This document shows positions 30,073 through 42,095 of a stretch of DNA of 64,000 bases, in pieces (the first letter of the stretch is position 1; every line of letters starts with the position of its first letter). The notes under the pieces were generated by a model. That model saw only the letters and a list, made by a program, of their open reading frames with translations. It was not told where the DNA came from and did not search any database. Source of the DNA: Prorocentrum cordatum (taxonomy: Eukaryota; Sar; Dinophyceae; Prorocentrales; Prorocentraceae). The stretch covers positions 101,501 to 165,500 of the forward strand of contig CAUYUJ010018457.1 in assembly GCA_963575745.1 (NCBI GenBank), in the 5' to 3' direction. The translations under genes and the position numbers were made by a program.

Positions 30073-30445
30073 CCGTGCGAGTCCTGGCCAAGACCCTGTG
30101 GCGGAAGAGGCCCTGCTCCATCGCGTGCTCGGGACTGATGGGCCTCTCCAAGAAATTGCGAACGAAGTTCACAACGAAGTTCACAACGTCGCACATGTAG
30201 AACTGAGATGGCGTCATTTGCGGACTCACGCCCAAGACCAGGGAGACCACGTCCGAGCACTTCGTCAGGTCATTGACGGTCGGCTTGGGCTGCATGCCGT
30301 TGACGCGCTTCGGAACAATCAACAACTGCTCGCCGTTTGCAACCCTCTGCTTGTTCATGCTGCTGAGGTTGTCCGCGACGTGCTTGGCCATGCACTTCGC
30401 GTCGTCGAGCGAATAGCGAGGCCGCCGCTGGAGCGACCACGCCAT
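30073..30445 (-). CDS. gene W exon 1, putative N-terminal exon
   Basis: ATG at 30445: MAWSLQRRPRYSLDDAKCMA, KHVADNLSSMNKQRVANGEQ, LLIVPKRVNGMQPKPTVNDL, TKCSDVVSLVLGVSPQMTPS, QFYMCDVVNFVVNFVRNFLE, RPISPEHAMEQGLF, then RHRVLARTRTG. The donor is probably ACGG|GTTGCC. The frame is open upstream (FRGLARPWRAKPSQEREA), so the protein may start earlier. Mixed helical composition, no membrane segment, no enzyme motif. It is the 5'-most supported exon of the four-gene minus-strand cluster. Confidence 0.65.
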
Positions 30446-30499
30446 GGCTTCGCGCTCCTGCGAAGGCTTCGCGCGCCAGGGCCTCGCAAGACCTCGAAA

Positions 30500-31340
30500 G
30501 CCAAAATGGCTATAACGCCAGAGCGAAACAATGGAGGAGGCGGACGGAGCAGGATGAGGACAAGACGAGAAGGCGGAGGAGGAGGGCGACGACAGAAGGC
30601 ACCTTGAATGTAGGCGGAGAGCAGGGGAATAATGATGTTGAGGAGTCGGGGGCGAACACGTGGACGAGGAAATGCTGAAGGCAGGAAGGGCTGTTTGTGG
30701 AGGCATTGCGGTTGTGGACAGGGCAGGCTTATCCTCGTCCTCCGCCTCCTCCTTCTTCTCCTTCTACGCCTCCTCCTCCTCCTCTTCCTCATCGTCCTCC
30801 TCCTCCTCCTCCTCCTCTTCCTCCCCCTCTCCCTCCTCCTCCTCTTCCCCCTCCTCCTCCTCCTCGTCCTCCTCTTCCTCAGGGACAGGTCGGGCTTTCT
30901 TGGTCAGGGCAGAGGTCCACGGCTTGAGCCATAGCAGTTGCGGCAGCGTTGGTGGGCGTTGTGCGCGGTCGTGGTCGCGATCATGGTTGGCCGCGATCTG
31001 TTATGTGGTTGGGTTTGGTGGTGGCAATGGCCGCGGCATTGGATGTAGTCGTGGTAATTGTTGTATTTGTGGTCTCGGTGGGTCGTGGTCATGATTGGAG
31101 GGGGCCGCGGTAGTGGATGGTAACGCTCGAAGAAATGGTTGGTCGGCGTAGTGATGGCGATCGGGGAGGATAGTGGTGATCGTAGTGCTACTGGTGGAGG
31201 CTGGAAACGGGCGTAGTGGTGGTTGGCGGTCGCGTCATCGGTTGGCATTTGTAATGGGAATGTTTCTTCGTAGCTGTATCTTGCCTCAGTGGTCGCGGTT
31301 GGTTGTGGCAGTGGTAGTCATAGCGTGGCATTGGTCTCCT
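30500..31340. repeat. CCT microsatellite and GTGGTCGTGG-type degenerate repeat
   Basis: 30730-30890 is CCT. 30930-31330 is a loose GGTCGTGGTNGCGATNATGG repeat of about 30 bp. No gene is visible in 30500-30730. Confidence 0.5.
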
Positions 31341-31661
31341 CCATCTTCCTTTATGTTATTGCCTTCCTTTCTTCCTCCTTGCGTTGTTCCATTTCCCCAG
31401 GGTGTCCATCTCTCCTCTTTGTTTCCTCATTTCTTCCCCATGCACCCTCCTTCCTCCCTCTATCCCTTTGGCTCCTTACCCTGCGCTCTCCCTCCTACCT
31501 CTCCTATCGTCCCTCTCTCGCCTCTCTCGCCCTCCCCGCGCGCGGGGGGGGCGCGCGGGGGGGGCAGGGCGCGCCCCGTCGTCATCTGAGCGCGGCCGCC
31601 GGCGCAGCACGGACCGCCGCGGCGCTCGGGCTCTGCGCCAAAATGGCGCTCTGCGATGGAA

Positions 31662-31828
31662 GAAGAACCAAACGACATAAACATAAACGTTCGGACGTCC
31701 GCGCGGACTTCTTGGATCGACGCTGGACCCCCCGCCCCTGGCGCGCGGAGCGCGCCGGGAAGGTCCAGCGCCAATCCAGGGCGGCCCCGCGGACCTCCGA
31801 CCGTTGATGTATACGCCGTTTGTTTTCT
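31662..31828. mobile_element. foldback element, family III, copy 3
   Basis: The left arm is AGAACCAAACGACATAAACA, then TAAACGTTCGGACGTCCGCG. The right arm, complemented, is AGAAAACAAACGGCGTATAC, then ATCAACGGTCGGAGGTCCGC. The inner GGATYGRCGCTGGACC pairs too, and GCGCGCGGAGCGCGC lies in the centre. 31341-31661 has C/T-rich low complexity and no gene. Confidence 0.7.
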
Positions 31829-31829
31829 A

Positions 31830-32140
31830 GGGCGGGGCAAAGCAGCAAGGGTCCAGCGCCGCCCCCCACCCGCCCTCCTCCGCCCGTCCTGCACGCAGGC
31901 GCCCTCGAGAATTCGCCCCTAGGGACGAGGCGAGGGCGCGCGCAAGAAGGGCGGATGAGGGGCAGGCAGGTGGCGCGATCAGCGCGGGCCGCGCGGGCAC
32001 CGATGAGGTCGAAAGCGCCGAGCCTGCCAGTTGCAATCCACATCTTACCATGCAAGGGGAAACTCGGATGCGGCACGAAACCCCACGGCGCCCGAGGAAT
32101 GCCAGGGGTGACCAACACAGACGTCCCCTGCCGCTCTCTG
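31830..32140. other. uncertain coding potential on both strands
   Basis: Around 31980-32120, plus (KAPSLPVAIHILPCKGKLGC…) and minus (PRAPWGFVPHPSFPLHGKMW…) are both open and protein-like. No splice sites or motifs decide between them. Confidence 0.2.
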
Positions 32141-32149
32141 CCGCTGCTT

Positions 32150-32495
32150 GTGCTGCTACTCCTCCCCTTGTCGTCACCCTCCTCCTTGTTCCTCCTTTCT
32201 CATTCCCACCTCCTCCTCCTCTTCCCCCTCCTCCTCCTCATCCTCCTCCTTCTCCTTTCTCTGTCCTTCTCTTCCTTCCTTGCTGTCCCCTCTGCCGTCC
32301 TTCCTCGTTCCGCCTCCGCCCCTCCTCTTCCCCCTCCTCGTCCTCCTCCGCCTCCTCTCGCCCCCCCTCTCCTACCCCCAATCCTTCTTGCCCCGCCTCA
32401 TCGTCGTCGTCCTCCTTTGTTTCCCCTCGTCCTCCTCGTCGCCCTCCTCCTCCCCCTCTTCCTCTTCCTCCTTCCTCCTCCGCGCTAGACTCGTC
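32150..32495. repeat. CCT/CTT microsatellite
   Basis: Pyrimidine-rich plus strand with CTCCTCC and TCCTTCC units. Confidence 0.8.
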
Positions 32496-33340
32496 ATAAT
32501 GCCTTGCCTCATGCTGCTGTTTCCTTTCCCTCTTCTTCCTCTTTTTCACCCCCGCGCTGCTCCGCCCTGCCCGCCCGCCGCGAACGGCGGCCCCACGTGC
32601 GCAACCCCCGACATTGCCCGGGGGGAAGAGGGGGGGGGGGGAGGGGGAAGGGCGGCGAGGGAACTAGGAGAGGGGAGACGGACAAAAGGGTAGCTAGGAG
32701 GGGAGCGGAAGGCGGGACGAAGGGAGAAGCGAGTTTTATGATTTGCGAAGTGGCCGCGGCCTTTGCTCTCGCGAGCTTCGCGCGCAACTTTTAAATTCCA
32801 TTTAGCAGGGGCGCCCGAGGGGGGCGGCGCCAAAAGAAGGGCGTCGCATTGGGAAGTGGGTAACATTTGGGGGCAAGAGAATAACCGCGCTTCGTGGTTC
32901 GCGGCTTGGCCGCGAAAAATCGGCTGCCCGCTGCCCATGGGCGCGCCCGTCCGCTGATCCGCGGCGCGGCCGCGCGGTGGCTTGTTTTAGGCGTTGCCAT
33001 GTTCTTAGCAGAAAAGAAAACGGTCAAGAGGGAGGGAGTGGCAGGGGATTGAGGAATCGGTTGGCCCGCGAACGTGCTGCCCGCGGGCCGTGGACCATTT
33101 GGCACACGCTGAAATGATGGTTGTATCGTTTTTTTTCGCATTGACCTGTTGCGAAAATTGAAAATTGCAGCGCGCAGCTCTTGTGCGCTCTCGACTCATG
33201 TGTCTTTTGAGCCAGGCTAGGGGTGGTGTCTCGTCACTAACGAGAATATAGTCTCGTCGCGAACTGAGGAAGCCTTTCGAACGGAGCAGTACTTTTGGCT
33301 CTGGGAACGAGTTAGTTCAAAAGGCATGCACTATGCAGGT
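32496..33340. other. no clear gene; edge of a copia-like gag locus
   Basis: 33215-33340 shares GTTCGAAAGGC and neighbouring bases (minus strand) with 1850-1900 of the first gag relic, so it likely belongs to the same retroelement. The remainder is unassigned. Confidence 0.35.
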
Positions 33341-34020
33341 CTTAGAGTGTGCAGGTGACGTTCAATGTCACGCAGAGCGTCGTCGACTGCGGTTACTTTG
33401 CATGACTGTAGCATTGTCCAGTAGATGCGCCTGCCCCTGAGCATGCGGCAGGCCCTGTGTTCCAGGGCGGTGGGGTCGTTGATGCGGCGGCGCAGCTCGG
33501 AATTGAGAACGGCAGTGAGCCCGGCTGCAAGTTCGCAGTCGACACTGTCGAAGTCGCCGCTCCCTTGTAGGTCCTCGTAGGTTGTCGTGGGCGGGCTGTC
33601 CTGTAACGCATTGGAACGCGCGAGCTTTGGCAGGGCGCCCAGGCGCGCTGCTGAAGTTATTGCGAACCGTCTGCTGCCACTCCTGGAATTGTGAAATGCG
33701 TGGCAGTTGTGGCACGCGCGCGGCGTCGGATTCCTTGATTGGGGGTGCGGCAGTAGCGGAGACGCGCGATGACGTCTGCGAAGGAACCAGTTGCGTTGGG
33801 GAGGGAGGTCTCACAAGAGAAGCGCGACGCGTTTGTGCAGAGGCCGCAGCAGAGGCGGCACTTGGCGATGTACGTCCAGCATGGCCTGTGCGGACGTCAC
33901 CATCGGCGTGGATTCTCTCTGGTCGATGGTCTGGAGGTGGTTGGTGGATCTCAATATTGCTGACGTGTGAGGTCAGTGTAGCTTCGTTGGTCGTGACGTT
34001 GTGCTGCAGCTGTTGAACGC
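33341..34020 (-). pseudogene. Ty1/copia-like gag, main part, frameshifted
   Basis: The minus strand reads HNVTTNEATLTSHVSNIEIH, then SDAARVPQLPRISQFQEWQQ and TVRNNFSSAPGRPAKARAFQ in one frame. From about 33610 the sense moves to another frame: ALQDSPPTTTYEDLQGSGDF, DSVDCELAAGLTAVLNSELR, RRINDPTALEHRACRMLRGR and RIYWTMLQSCKV, to a TAG near 33341. The order LPxxxxFxxWxxxVRxxxxxxSGRP, ...TYEDL, ...DxxLAAGLxxxLxxxLxRRI, ...LxGRxI matches gag of dinoflagellate copia-like elements as I remember them. The frame change indicates decay. Confidence 0.65.
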
Positions 34021-34029
34021 ACTAGTGAA

Positions 34030-35241
<1,212 letters not shown>

Positions 35242-35242
35242 G

Positions 35243-36060
35243 TCACTGGCAGCGGGGGAAGAATGCGCAAAGCAATTGCGCTGTTGAGGGCCATGCCGGG
35301 AGCATCATTGAGAGGGGCTGCGGCTGGCGCCCCAAGCAGGAGAGCGAACGCAATACCTTTTCAGGAACCTGGCGCTTGGACGTCCGCCCAATGCGATTTT
35401 CGATGGCCCGCGCAAGTTCAGGGAAAGATATACTGGCGGGCGACGGGGCCTTAGCCCAGCGGCGGCTGCGCGCGAAAGCGATGTCAGGGGGCGCGTTCGA
35501 GGTGCGATGGCCGCTGCGGGCGCAGCCACCGACGCCGCTCGCGCCAACGAGAGTGGGCGGAGAGTGGGCAGGCGTAGTAAAGCCAGCGTCGGCTCCGACG
35601 GCGGACGGGGCAACTGTGGGCGCGGCCACTGGCGGGCGTGGCGCGGATGTATCAGGCGCTGCGGGGGGGGCCAACCCAGCCGCTGTCGCGAGGGTCGAGG
35701 CGTGCGAGCGCGCGCGGGCGGCGGAAGCATCGGTGAATCGGGTGAGAGTTAACCAAGTGCAACCGCGGGAGAAGCAGCGCTGCCTTCTCCTGAAATGGGG
35801 GAAATGGGCATCGCAGATTCCCTCGCCCTCTCCATCGGGCCGTCGCGAGAGCGCGCCGTCGAGGAAACCGCGCGCTAGCAGGCGCCGCAACGGAGTACCA
35901 ACGCGAAGCGGTGAAATCCAAGATGGCGCGACTTGCGACAGCGAAGAGCGAGAAAGAAACTGCTGATAACCTGCGCGTATAGGGAGACGGCCGAAGGGCC
36001 CCTCCTTTACGGGGTCCGTAGGTAGAGGCGAGGAATAGGACCTCTTTTTTCAGTGGCGCT
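35243..36060 (-). pseudogene. possible upstream gag/leader of the copia-like element
   Basis: Minus-strand pieces such as SFPELARAIENRIGRTSKRQ and VPEKVLRSLSCLGRQPQPL are protein-like. The longer frame upstream is Pro/Ala-rich and may be translation of non-coding sequence. No start codon or LTR can be fixed. Confidence 0.3.
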
Positions 36061-37077
36061 GCGTAGGGTGGCAATGCACCGTCAGTGCTTGCCAATGCCT
36101 GAGCCAATACAACTGCGGTATGAGAACATATAATGGGGAAGTGAGCGGACTTCACACGCACAACGGGCGTTTCGCGCGCGCGCGCCCCCCAAGAGGCGAG
36201 CCCGCGCGAGGCACATCATGCAGGCGAGCGCCTGTTCAAACAAGCGCAACCTGCACAAGCAAACCGAAGTCAAGGTGCCATCCTTCGAGCGGGTTGGATT
36301 TGAGCTTTCCTGCGAGCAGATCCCCCACGAGAGAGCTGCCCTGGGAAACCACTAGAAACGATAAGAACGTAGACGAAGCGAGAAAAGCAGAGCCGAGGAC
36401 AAAAAAACACCAACACCAACAGCAATAGGAACGAAAGCGGACAGCAAAGCAACGTTCAAATTTGAGGGGGCCACAGCACATACTGCAATCACGCGTCCTA
36501 GCGCGACCATCCTGGACGAACGACCAACAAAAAACTGGGCCAGCGCAAACGGAAACATTGAGTGACTACAAACGGTGTTGTAGTCACCTATTTGTTTGCC
36601 CATGTTCGATGTATCGCAGATTCACCGCATCCTTGTTCACCCTGGTCAGTCCTTGTCACCTTCGGGATGGCTACCCAGAGGCGATAAACTTACGTGACTA
36701 CCTGGAGCAAATTCTCTCAAAACAAAAACCCGTTTAAGACAAACAGTGCAGTAGGCCAGCGCAAATACAACATTGGAATGACTACGAACAGTTTGGAATA
36801 CACCCAACCCCTCCCCCTCCTCCCTCCCATCCCCACCTCGTCCATCTCCCCCTTGGTAACGTCCCTGCCCCCGCCCTCTTGGCTTCTGGAGACATGGTGG
36901 CGCCTCTTCAAACAGGGACCAACAAAAAGACACATAACCGAAGTGACTGCTGCATTCCCACAGTTTTCTCTGGTCCTGCCGTGAAGCAGTAACAATAAAC
37001 GCCTGCACAGGAAAACGTAACGCAGCACGGAATATGTAACAATACACATGACAGGTCGCGAAGCGACGAACATGTAA

Positions 37078-37080
<3 letters not shown>
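36061..37080. other. no clear gene; short repeats and a hairpin
   Basis: GGCCAGCGCAAA plus about 30 following bases occurs at 36538 and again at 36754. A perfect hairpin GTGACTACAA / TTGTAGTCAC with a 6-bp loop lies at 36562-36587. No coding frame is convincing. Confidence 0.45.
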
Positions 37081-37108
<28 letters not shown>

Positions 37109-37110
37109 GT
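37081..37110. repeat. TG/TA dinucleotide repeat
   Basis: TGTGTGTGTG followed by TATATATATATATATATA. Confidence 0.9.
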
Positions 37111-37111
37111 C

Positions 37112-37640
37112 CATGGCGTCTTTTGCTTCGATCTCGAGGGCGGCCGCTCCGTGCCACCGCTGTTTTGGCTCTGTAATTCGAAGGCCAGCCTTCGCGCGAG
37201 CTGGATCTGGAACAGGCTTCTGGACGTGGGCACCAGCCTGGCTGTGGGCTGCGTCGGCCGCTGCCCGCCGTAGCTGGCGTGCCCGCCGTGCCCAGCCTGC
37301 TCGCTGAGCTGCGCCTCGCTGGCCTTCCCGGCGGTGTCGCCGTGCCCGCCCTGCCCAGCGGGCGCCCCAGCAGGGCCCGCCTCGGTCGGGCCGCCTGTGG
37401 GCGCGGCGCCGCTGCCTGCCCAGGCAGAGACGCCTTGCCCAGCGCCTGAGGAGGTGGCCTGTTTGTGCACGGCCTGGGCTGGATCTGGCTACTGGTCGAC
37501 GTCGCCTGCGGTGCTCGTGCTTCTGGCTAGGAAGATCTCCACAGCGACGTACCACGGCAGGAGCTCGGGCAAGGGCGGCAGCCGCTGTCTCACGGACGAC
37601 AGCTCCTGACTCTCGCACAACAACCCTCATCGTTGAGACG
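37112..37640 (-). CDS. weak minus-strand open frame
   Basis: The frame from 37470 reads Gly/Ala-rich sequence, then GGQRPTQPTARLVPTSRSLF, QIQLARRLAFELQSQNSGGT and ERPPSRSKQKTPWT before running into the TA repeat. It is protein-like only in its second half. The opposite strand is also open. No motif. Confidence 0.2.
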
Positions 37641-37645
37641 ACGAA

Positions 37646-38490
37646 ATGGCGGCTCGGACGCTTGATATACCAGGGAGGCAGATTCTCATTGATTACTTCG
37701 ACGACCCGAACGGGTTTCTATGGCATATGCGAGTGTGTTGGTGCTGGCGACTCCGAATCCTGGTCATTGAATTGTGGATTGCATGCGCGCCAAACCTCAA
37801 CATTCAGTTTTTGGACGTGACCACCCACTGGGTGATCCCGCTCTCCCGCGACGCGTAATTTCACCACGAGTGCGAGGACGGGTCTACGGTTTCGACCCGC
37901 CTTCGGCCGAGGATCTCGTGCAAATGCGCCGCGAAGCCAAAGAGCTGCTCGCCGTGCAGGGACCGACCAGAGCCGCCGACGCGCAGCCCGACAGCGGAAG
38001 GTGGCTCACCTCGCGCACGGCCCAGGCAAGCTTCGGGGACCCGCTGCCGCAGGCCGCGCTCGACGATCCAGACTGACTACCTACCAGACCACCCCAACCC
38101 AACCCGAAGATCCGAATTTGACCCGAACTTCGGGTTGGGGGGTGTACGGGTTCAATGTGTTTTTCAGTGTTCCCCAACCCCCCCTCCCACTAGAAATGGA
38201 GGGCAAAACGGGGCCTTCGGGTTGGGTTGGGGTGGTTTGGTGAGCGGTGACAAGCTCTCTCGTGATCCGAGACGACACAAGAACGGCGTTCATGGGCGAG
38301 GAGTGGGTCGCGGTCCAGCGCCTCTGGCGCTGGCCGCGACAGGCGAATGTTGGGCGACGAGCGCATCACTGGCGTGCCCGTGCTCTCCCTCTCCGCTGCC
38401 GCCAAGATCAGCAAGCGGCCGGTCCACCCGGGTTGGCCCTTCCCCGGCGTCGCCTCGGCTCCGGATCTGGTGATGGCGTTCGTGGTAGAA
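37646..38490 (+). pseudogene. dinoflagellate multicopy gag-like/unknown protein, frameshifted and carrying a MITE
   Basis: Starts MAARTLDIPGRQILIDYFDD, PNGFLWHMRV and continues to NLNIQFLDVTTHWVIPLSRD, where a TAA interrupts. One frame over, the sense resumes: SPRVRGRVYGFDPPSAEDLV, QMRREAKELLAVQGPTRAAD and SGRWLTSRTAQASFGDPLPQ, ending AALDDPD TGA near 38076. After an inserted inverted-repeat element (38082-38246) coding-like sequence continues with SSLVIRDDTRTAFMGEEWVA, then in another frame DERITGVPVLSLSAAAKISK, RPVHPGWPFPGVASAPDLVM. I recall this order of blocks from a repeated dinoflagellate gene with retroelement character. It is a decayed copy here. Confidence 0.5.
38082..38246. mobile_element. 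MITE-like element, family VI
   Basis: The termini ACCAGACCACCCCAACCCAA / TTGGGTTGGGGTGGTTTGGT extend a further CCCGAAG / CTTCGGG, about 26 of 27 positions complementary. Inner pairs TTCGGGTTGGGG and CCCCAACCC repeat the motif. It interrupts the multicopy gene relic at 37.6-38.5 kb. Confidence 0.7.
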
Positions 38491-38519
38491 CCTATTTTTT
38501 ATTATCCGCGGTAACGGGC

Positions 38520-38960
38520 GTAATCGGGGGGGAAGGGGGGGTGGCCCCCCCCATCACATCACGGCGGGGGTCGGCCTCCCGGGGCCTTTTTTCGACCCCC
38601 CGGACCCTCGGGAGGAGGAAGATGAAGAAAAGGGAGAGGGAGCAGAGGAGGAAGAGGGGATTGAGGAATTCCTGGGAACATCTTGAGACTATGTTGCTGC
38701 TGCTGCTGTTGCTGCTCCTTTTCCTCCTCCTCCTCCTCCTCCTCCCTCCTCTTCCTCCTCCTCCTCCTCCTCCTCCCCTCCTCCTCCTCCTCCTCCTCCT
38801 CCTCCTCCTTCTCCTCCTCCTCCACCTCCTTTTCCTCATCTTGTCCTCCTCCTCCTCCTCTTTTCCTCCTCCTCCTCCTCTTTCTCCTCCCCCCCTCTCC
38901 CTCCGTCCCCAATCGTCGTCTTCGACGTTCTGCACAACTCTTCCCATTTCGTCGTCTTCC
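38520..38960. repeat. CCT microsatellite with G/C-rich lead
   Basis: 38700-38890 is CTCCTCC/TTTTCCTCC. 38520-38610 is G-run/C-run sequence. Confidence 0.8.
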
Positions 38961-38969
38961 CGGCTGATC

Positions 38970-39520
38970 GCGATGATGCTGCAAGTTCTTGCGCACCACG
39001 TCACTTTCACGCGCTTGGTCAGGAAAGGTTTGAAAAAACAATCGTTTTGCCTGAGACATCCTCGCCATATCGGAAAGTGTGGGGGTCATATCTTAAGACG
39101 CATGTAGCGAAAAATTGGTGTTTCACCTGAGACATCCTCGGACAATGGGGACGTTGAAATCGCCGGTCACATTCGCGGACCTCCAAAAATGAGCGTTGCG
39201 CCTGAGACATCCTCGAAACAATTGGATGCACCAGGCGTTCTTGTAAGGCATTGTTTCGGAACGATCTCGGATGACCTCCAAGATGGCCCAAACGCTTCGC
39301 TTAAGAGTCATCGTTTCGCTCGAGACATCCCCTAAACAACTCCTTCGGACGGGCCCTCGACAGTGTCTGGTTTCCTTCTCTTCCTCATCTTCCTCTTGCT
39401 CCTCCTCCTCCTCCTCCTCCACCTCCCGGTCGCGGACAACAGCGACGACGACGAATTCCTTGGAAGCCCTCGAGATTCTCTTGAAACCCTGGAAGATTCC
39501 TTGAGACATGCGGGGGAAAC
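38970..39520. repeat. family V satellite units (CCTGAGACATCCTCG), minus orientation relative to 47-49 kb
   Basis: Five or six diverged units each contain TGCCTGAGACATCCTCG or a close variant (39049, 39127, 39206, 39321, near 39500), 60-120 bp apart. A CCT tract lies at 39380-39425. Confidence 0.65.
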
Positions 39521-39659
39521 AACGCGACTTGATCGGGGGGGGGAGGGGCGGGGGCGATCACAAGCGTTATCGCCCAGACTATAAAAACAAAAAAAGGCTC
39601 GTAGCTGGCATCGTGTCCGTGACACATCACCTCGGACGGAGGACCAAGTCGGGCGTCAG

Positions 39660-40058
39660 CGGCACGTCGGGCGTGTGTCGCATCCATCGACGTATCTGCT
39701 CGACCACTCGATCAACTACGACCAGCTCGACTGCGCGAACTGCGCCTTGGTCGAGAATCCTGGCCCGCTGGCTCTACGAGGTGGAGGCGGCGGTGAGGCG
39801 GAACCCCAAGGCCCCGGACTTCTCGAACATGGACGGGATCTTCGCGGCTCCCATGGCGGACGACGGGCGCGTGCAGCCCCCAAGCTTCGCGAAGCGGGTG
39901 TCGACGCTGCGCCGCGGCGAGGCGCAGATCATGAAGCAGGGGCGCCTCTACAGCGAGGAAGTGGACACTCTCGGAAGAAGGCCAAGGGCGACAAGGGTGC
40001 AGGCAATGCCTGCAAGGCCGGCAAGGCCAGCAGGTCGCCCGATGGCGTCGACCAGTAG
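39660..40058 (+). pseudogene. dinoflagellate multicopy protein fragment with two frameshifts
   Basis: The plus strand reads STYLLDHSINYDQLDCANCA, LVE, then one frame away ILARWLYEVEAAVRRNPKAP, DFSNMDGIFAAPMADDGRVQ, PPSFAKRVSTLRRGEAQIMK and QGRLYSEEVDTLG, then back to the first frame with KKAKGDKGAGNACKAGKASR, SPDGVDQ and TAG. The joined sense (…CANCALVE-ARWLYEVEAAVRRNPK…) agrees with a family I remember as repeated in dinoflagellates. Two frame changes mark it as a relic, or as poorly called sequence. Confidence 0.55.
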
Positions 40059-40246
40059 GGGCCTTCAGTCCCGGGGTGCCCAGGCCCATGGAGCAGGACT
40101 TTCAGCGACACCTGCTCCAACGACGCATGCTGCCTGGGCGCCCCCGTCGTCGCTCCCCTCGCATTGCCGTGGCTCTTCGGCATGGTCGAGCTTGGCGATC
40201 TGATGATGTTAACGACGGACCTCGACCTGACCCGGCCAAGGACTTG

Positions 40247-40345
40247 TGGGATCCCTACAAAACCTCATGGGACGCCGATGGGATCTCTACGTAACCTCAT
40301 GAGACCCCCATGGGATCCGTACGGAACCTCATGGGGCCCCCTATG
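40247..40345. repeat. 32-bp minisatellite (TGGGATCYCTACRNAACCTC)
   Basis: TGGGATC recurs at 40247, 40279 and 40311, each followed by AACCTCATG. Confidence 0.8.
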
Positions 40346-40455
40346 GAATCCCATACAGACCCGATCCCTTTTCGGGCCCCGTTGTTTTGTTGTTCGTTGT
40401 TCGTCTCCCCCCCGGGGGTCCCGGCAGCCAGCTTCATCAGCATCAACAACAACAA

Positions 40456-40545
40456 TCATGTTAAGACTGTTCGCTCTTATCTGCTCGAATGTCATCCAAC
40501 GTGTATTCCCCAAACCCTCGATACCCGCCCTTTTCGTCTTCGATC
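40456..40545. repeat. 90-bp dispersed repeat, copy 1
   Basis: Begins TCATGTTAAGACTGTTCGCT after a CAACAA stretch and ends CTTCGATC. It matches 42088-42177 at about 80-85% with equal length. Confidence 0.75.
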
Positions 40546-40696
40546 ATATCTCTTTTGGGAGGTATATGTTTCTTCCCTGCAGGCCGGGCTCCGGCAAGCG
40601 GCAGGGCGGCCGCGGACCGTCGGCCTGGCCAGCGGCAGCGCTGATAGGCGGCAGCCCGACCCCAAGAGGGACGGACAGGGGACCGACCACGACGCG

Positions 40697-40727
<31 letters not shown>

Positions 40728-40739
40728 GAAAGCGAGAGC

Positions 40740-41440
40740 TACAGCGACAGCGGGGCAACGAAGGGCAGGAAGGGGGCAACGAAAGGCGACAGCGGGGCCA
40801 TCCAAGGGCTTGCGTATGGGGCCACGAAGGGCGCGAACGAGCGGGGGCCACGAAGGGCAGATAATGCGGGGCCACAGAGGGCAACGACGGGGCCACTGAG
40901 GGCAGCAACGGGGCCACGTAGGACAGCGAGGGGGCCACAAAGGGCGACAGCGGGGCCACGAAGGGCTTCCGTATGGGGCCACGACGGGCGCGAACGAGCG
41001 GGTGCCACGAAGGGCATACATATATTGGCCCGCAAAGAGCAAGAACGGGGCCACTGAGGGCAGCAATGGGGTCACGAAGGGCAACGAGGGGGCCACGAAG
41101 GGCAGCAGCTGGGCCACGAGGCGCATGCAGATTGGGCCACAACGGGCGCGAACGAGCAGGGGCCACGAAGAGCATACACCCTGCGAAATGCTTAAGAAAT
41201 CATGGGTTAAGAAATTCATAGTCTCAGAACTTGAGTAAAAACCCAACATTTCTATTAACATCTTAATGTTTTCATTGACACGTTAAGAATCATCAAGACT
41301 CTGGCCGAAACCCTAAGTTTTCTTAAGCATCGCCTAAGGTTTGGATGTATGGGGCCACGAAAGGCAGCGAAGAGGCCATGAAGGGCTGCAACGGGGCCAC
41401 GGAGGGCAGTGAGGGGGCCACGAAGGGCAGCGAGATCCCG
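40740..41440. repeat. ~21-bp minisatellite (GGGGCCACGAAGGGCAGCAAC)
   Basis: More than 20 degenerate units in two blocks (40740-41190 and 41345-41440), separated by a unique AT-richer stretch with ACATTTCTATTAACATCTTA. In-frame translation gives GATKGSN-type repeats, not a gene. Confidence 0.85.
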
Positions 41441-41860
41441 ATTCCTAAGTAAGCTGTGAAGGAGTCCTGAGCGTGAGCGCAACTCCTGGATGCCTGAGTG
41501 TGAGAAGCGCGTTGCGGGGAATTTCAAAGCAAGAGCGCAATTCTTCAGTAAATTGCAAACAAGTCCCGAGCGAGAGCGCGACTCCAGAGCGCCGAGAGTA
41601 CGATTCCTGAATAGTTTATGAAGCAGTCTGAAGCGAGAGCACGATGCCTGCGTAAAATGCAAAGAAATATCAGGCGGGAGCGGGGGTCCTAGCTAAATTG
41701 CGAGGACCTCTCAGGCGGGAGCCGTTGTTGTAATGCGGGGGCCAACAACACAGTTCGAGCCTCGTGACTTTCCCTGATAACAAACAGGGTGCGAGCCCCA
41801 GGAGAAGCACGTCAGCTGAAAAAGCGCTATGGTCACCAGAGGGGGGATCAACACAAATTA
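41441..41860. repeat. degenerate GAGCGAGAGCGCGACTCC repeat and long-repeat head
   Basis: Units of about 37 bp with CCTGAGYGNGAGCGC run to 41700. 41690-41860 then resembles 42610-42790 (GCGGGAGCCGTTGTTG, GGTGCGAGCCCC, GGGGGATCA), so two copies of a larger repeat sit side by side. Confidence 0.55.
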
Positions 41861-41869
41861 TTCGTCAGT

Positions 41870-42095
41870 AGTGAGTTCAACAGCAACGACAAGAGCAACA
41901 CCAACAACACCAACAACAACACCAACAACGACCGTAATAACAACACCAGCACCACTTACAGCAACACCATCAACAAAAACAACCATTGCACCGACAACAG
42001 CAACAACAACTACACCAACAGCAACACTAACAATAACAATAACGACGACAACACCAACAACAGCAACAACAACAACAACAACAACACTCATGTTG
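41870..42095. repeat. CAACAA/CAACAC microsatellite
   Basis: Imperfect CAA repeat of about 220 bp preceding the second 90-bp dispersed repeat. Confidence 0.9.

Noticed and set aside
30900-33220. Spliced-leader relics (GGCTCAAG-like strings near 30911 and 33205)
   Set aside because: Matches cover only 8-10 bases of the 22-nt dinoflagellate leader and are not upstream of a coding start.
41740-41800. tRNA gene
   Set aside because: Only a B-box-like GGGTGCGAGCCC is present; no acceptor stem or anticodon arm folds around it.
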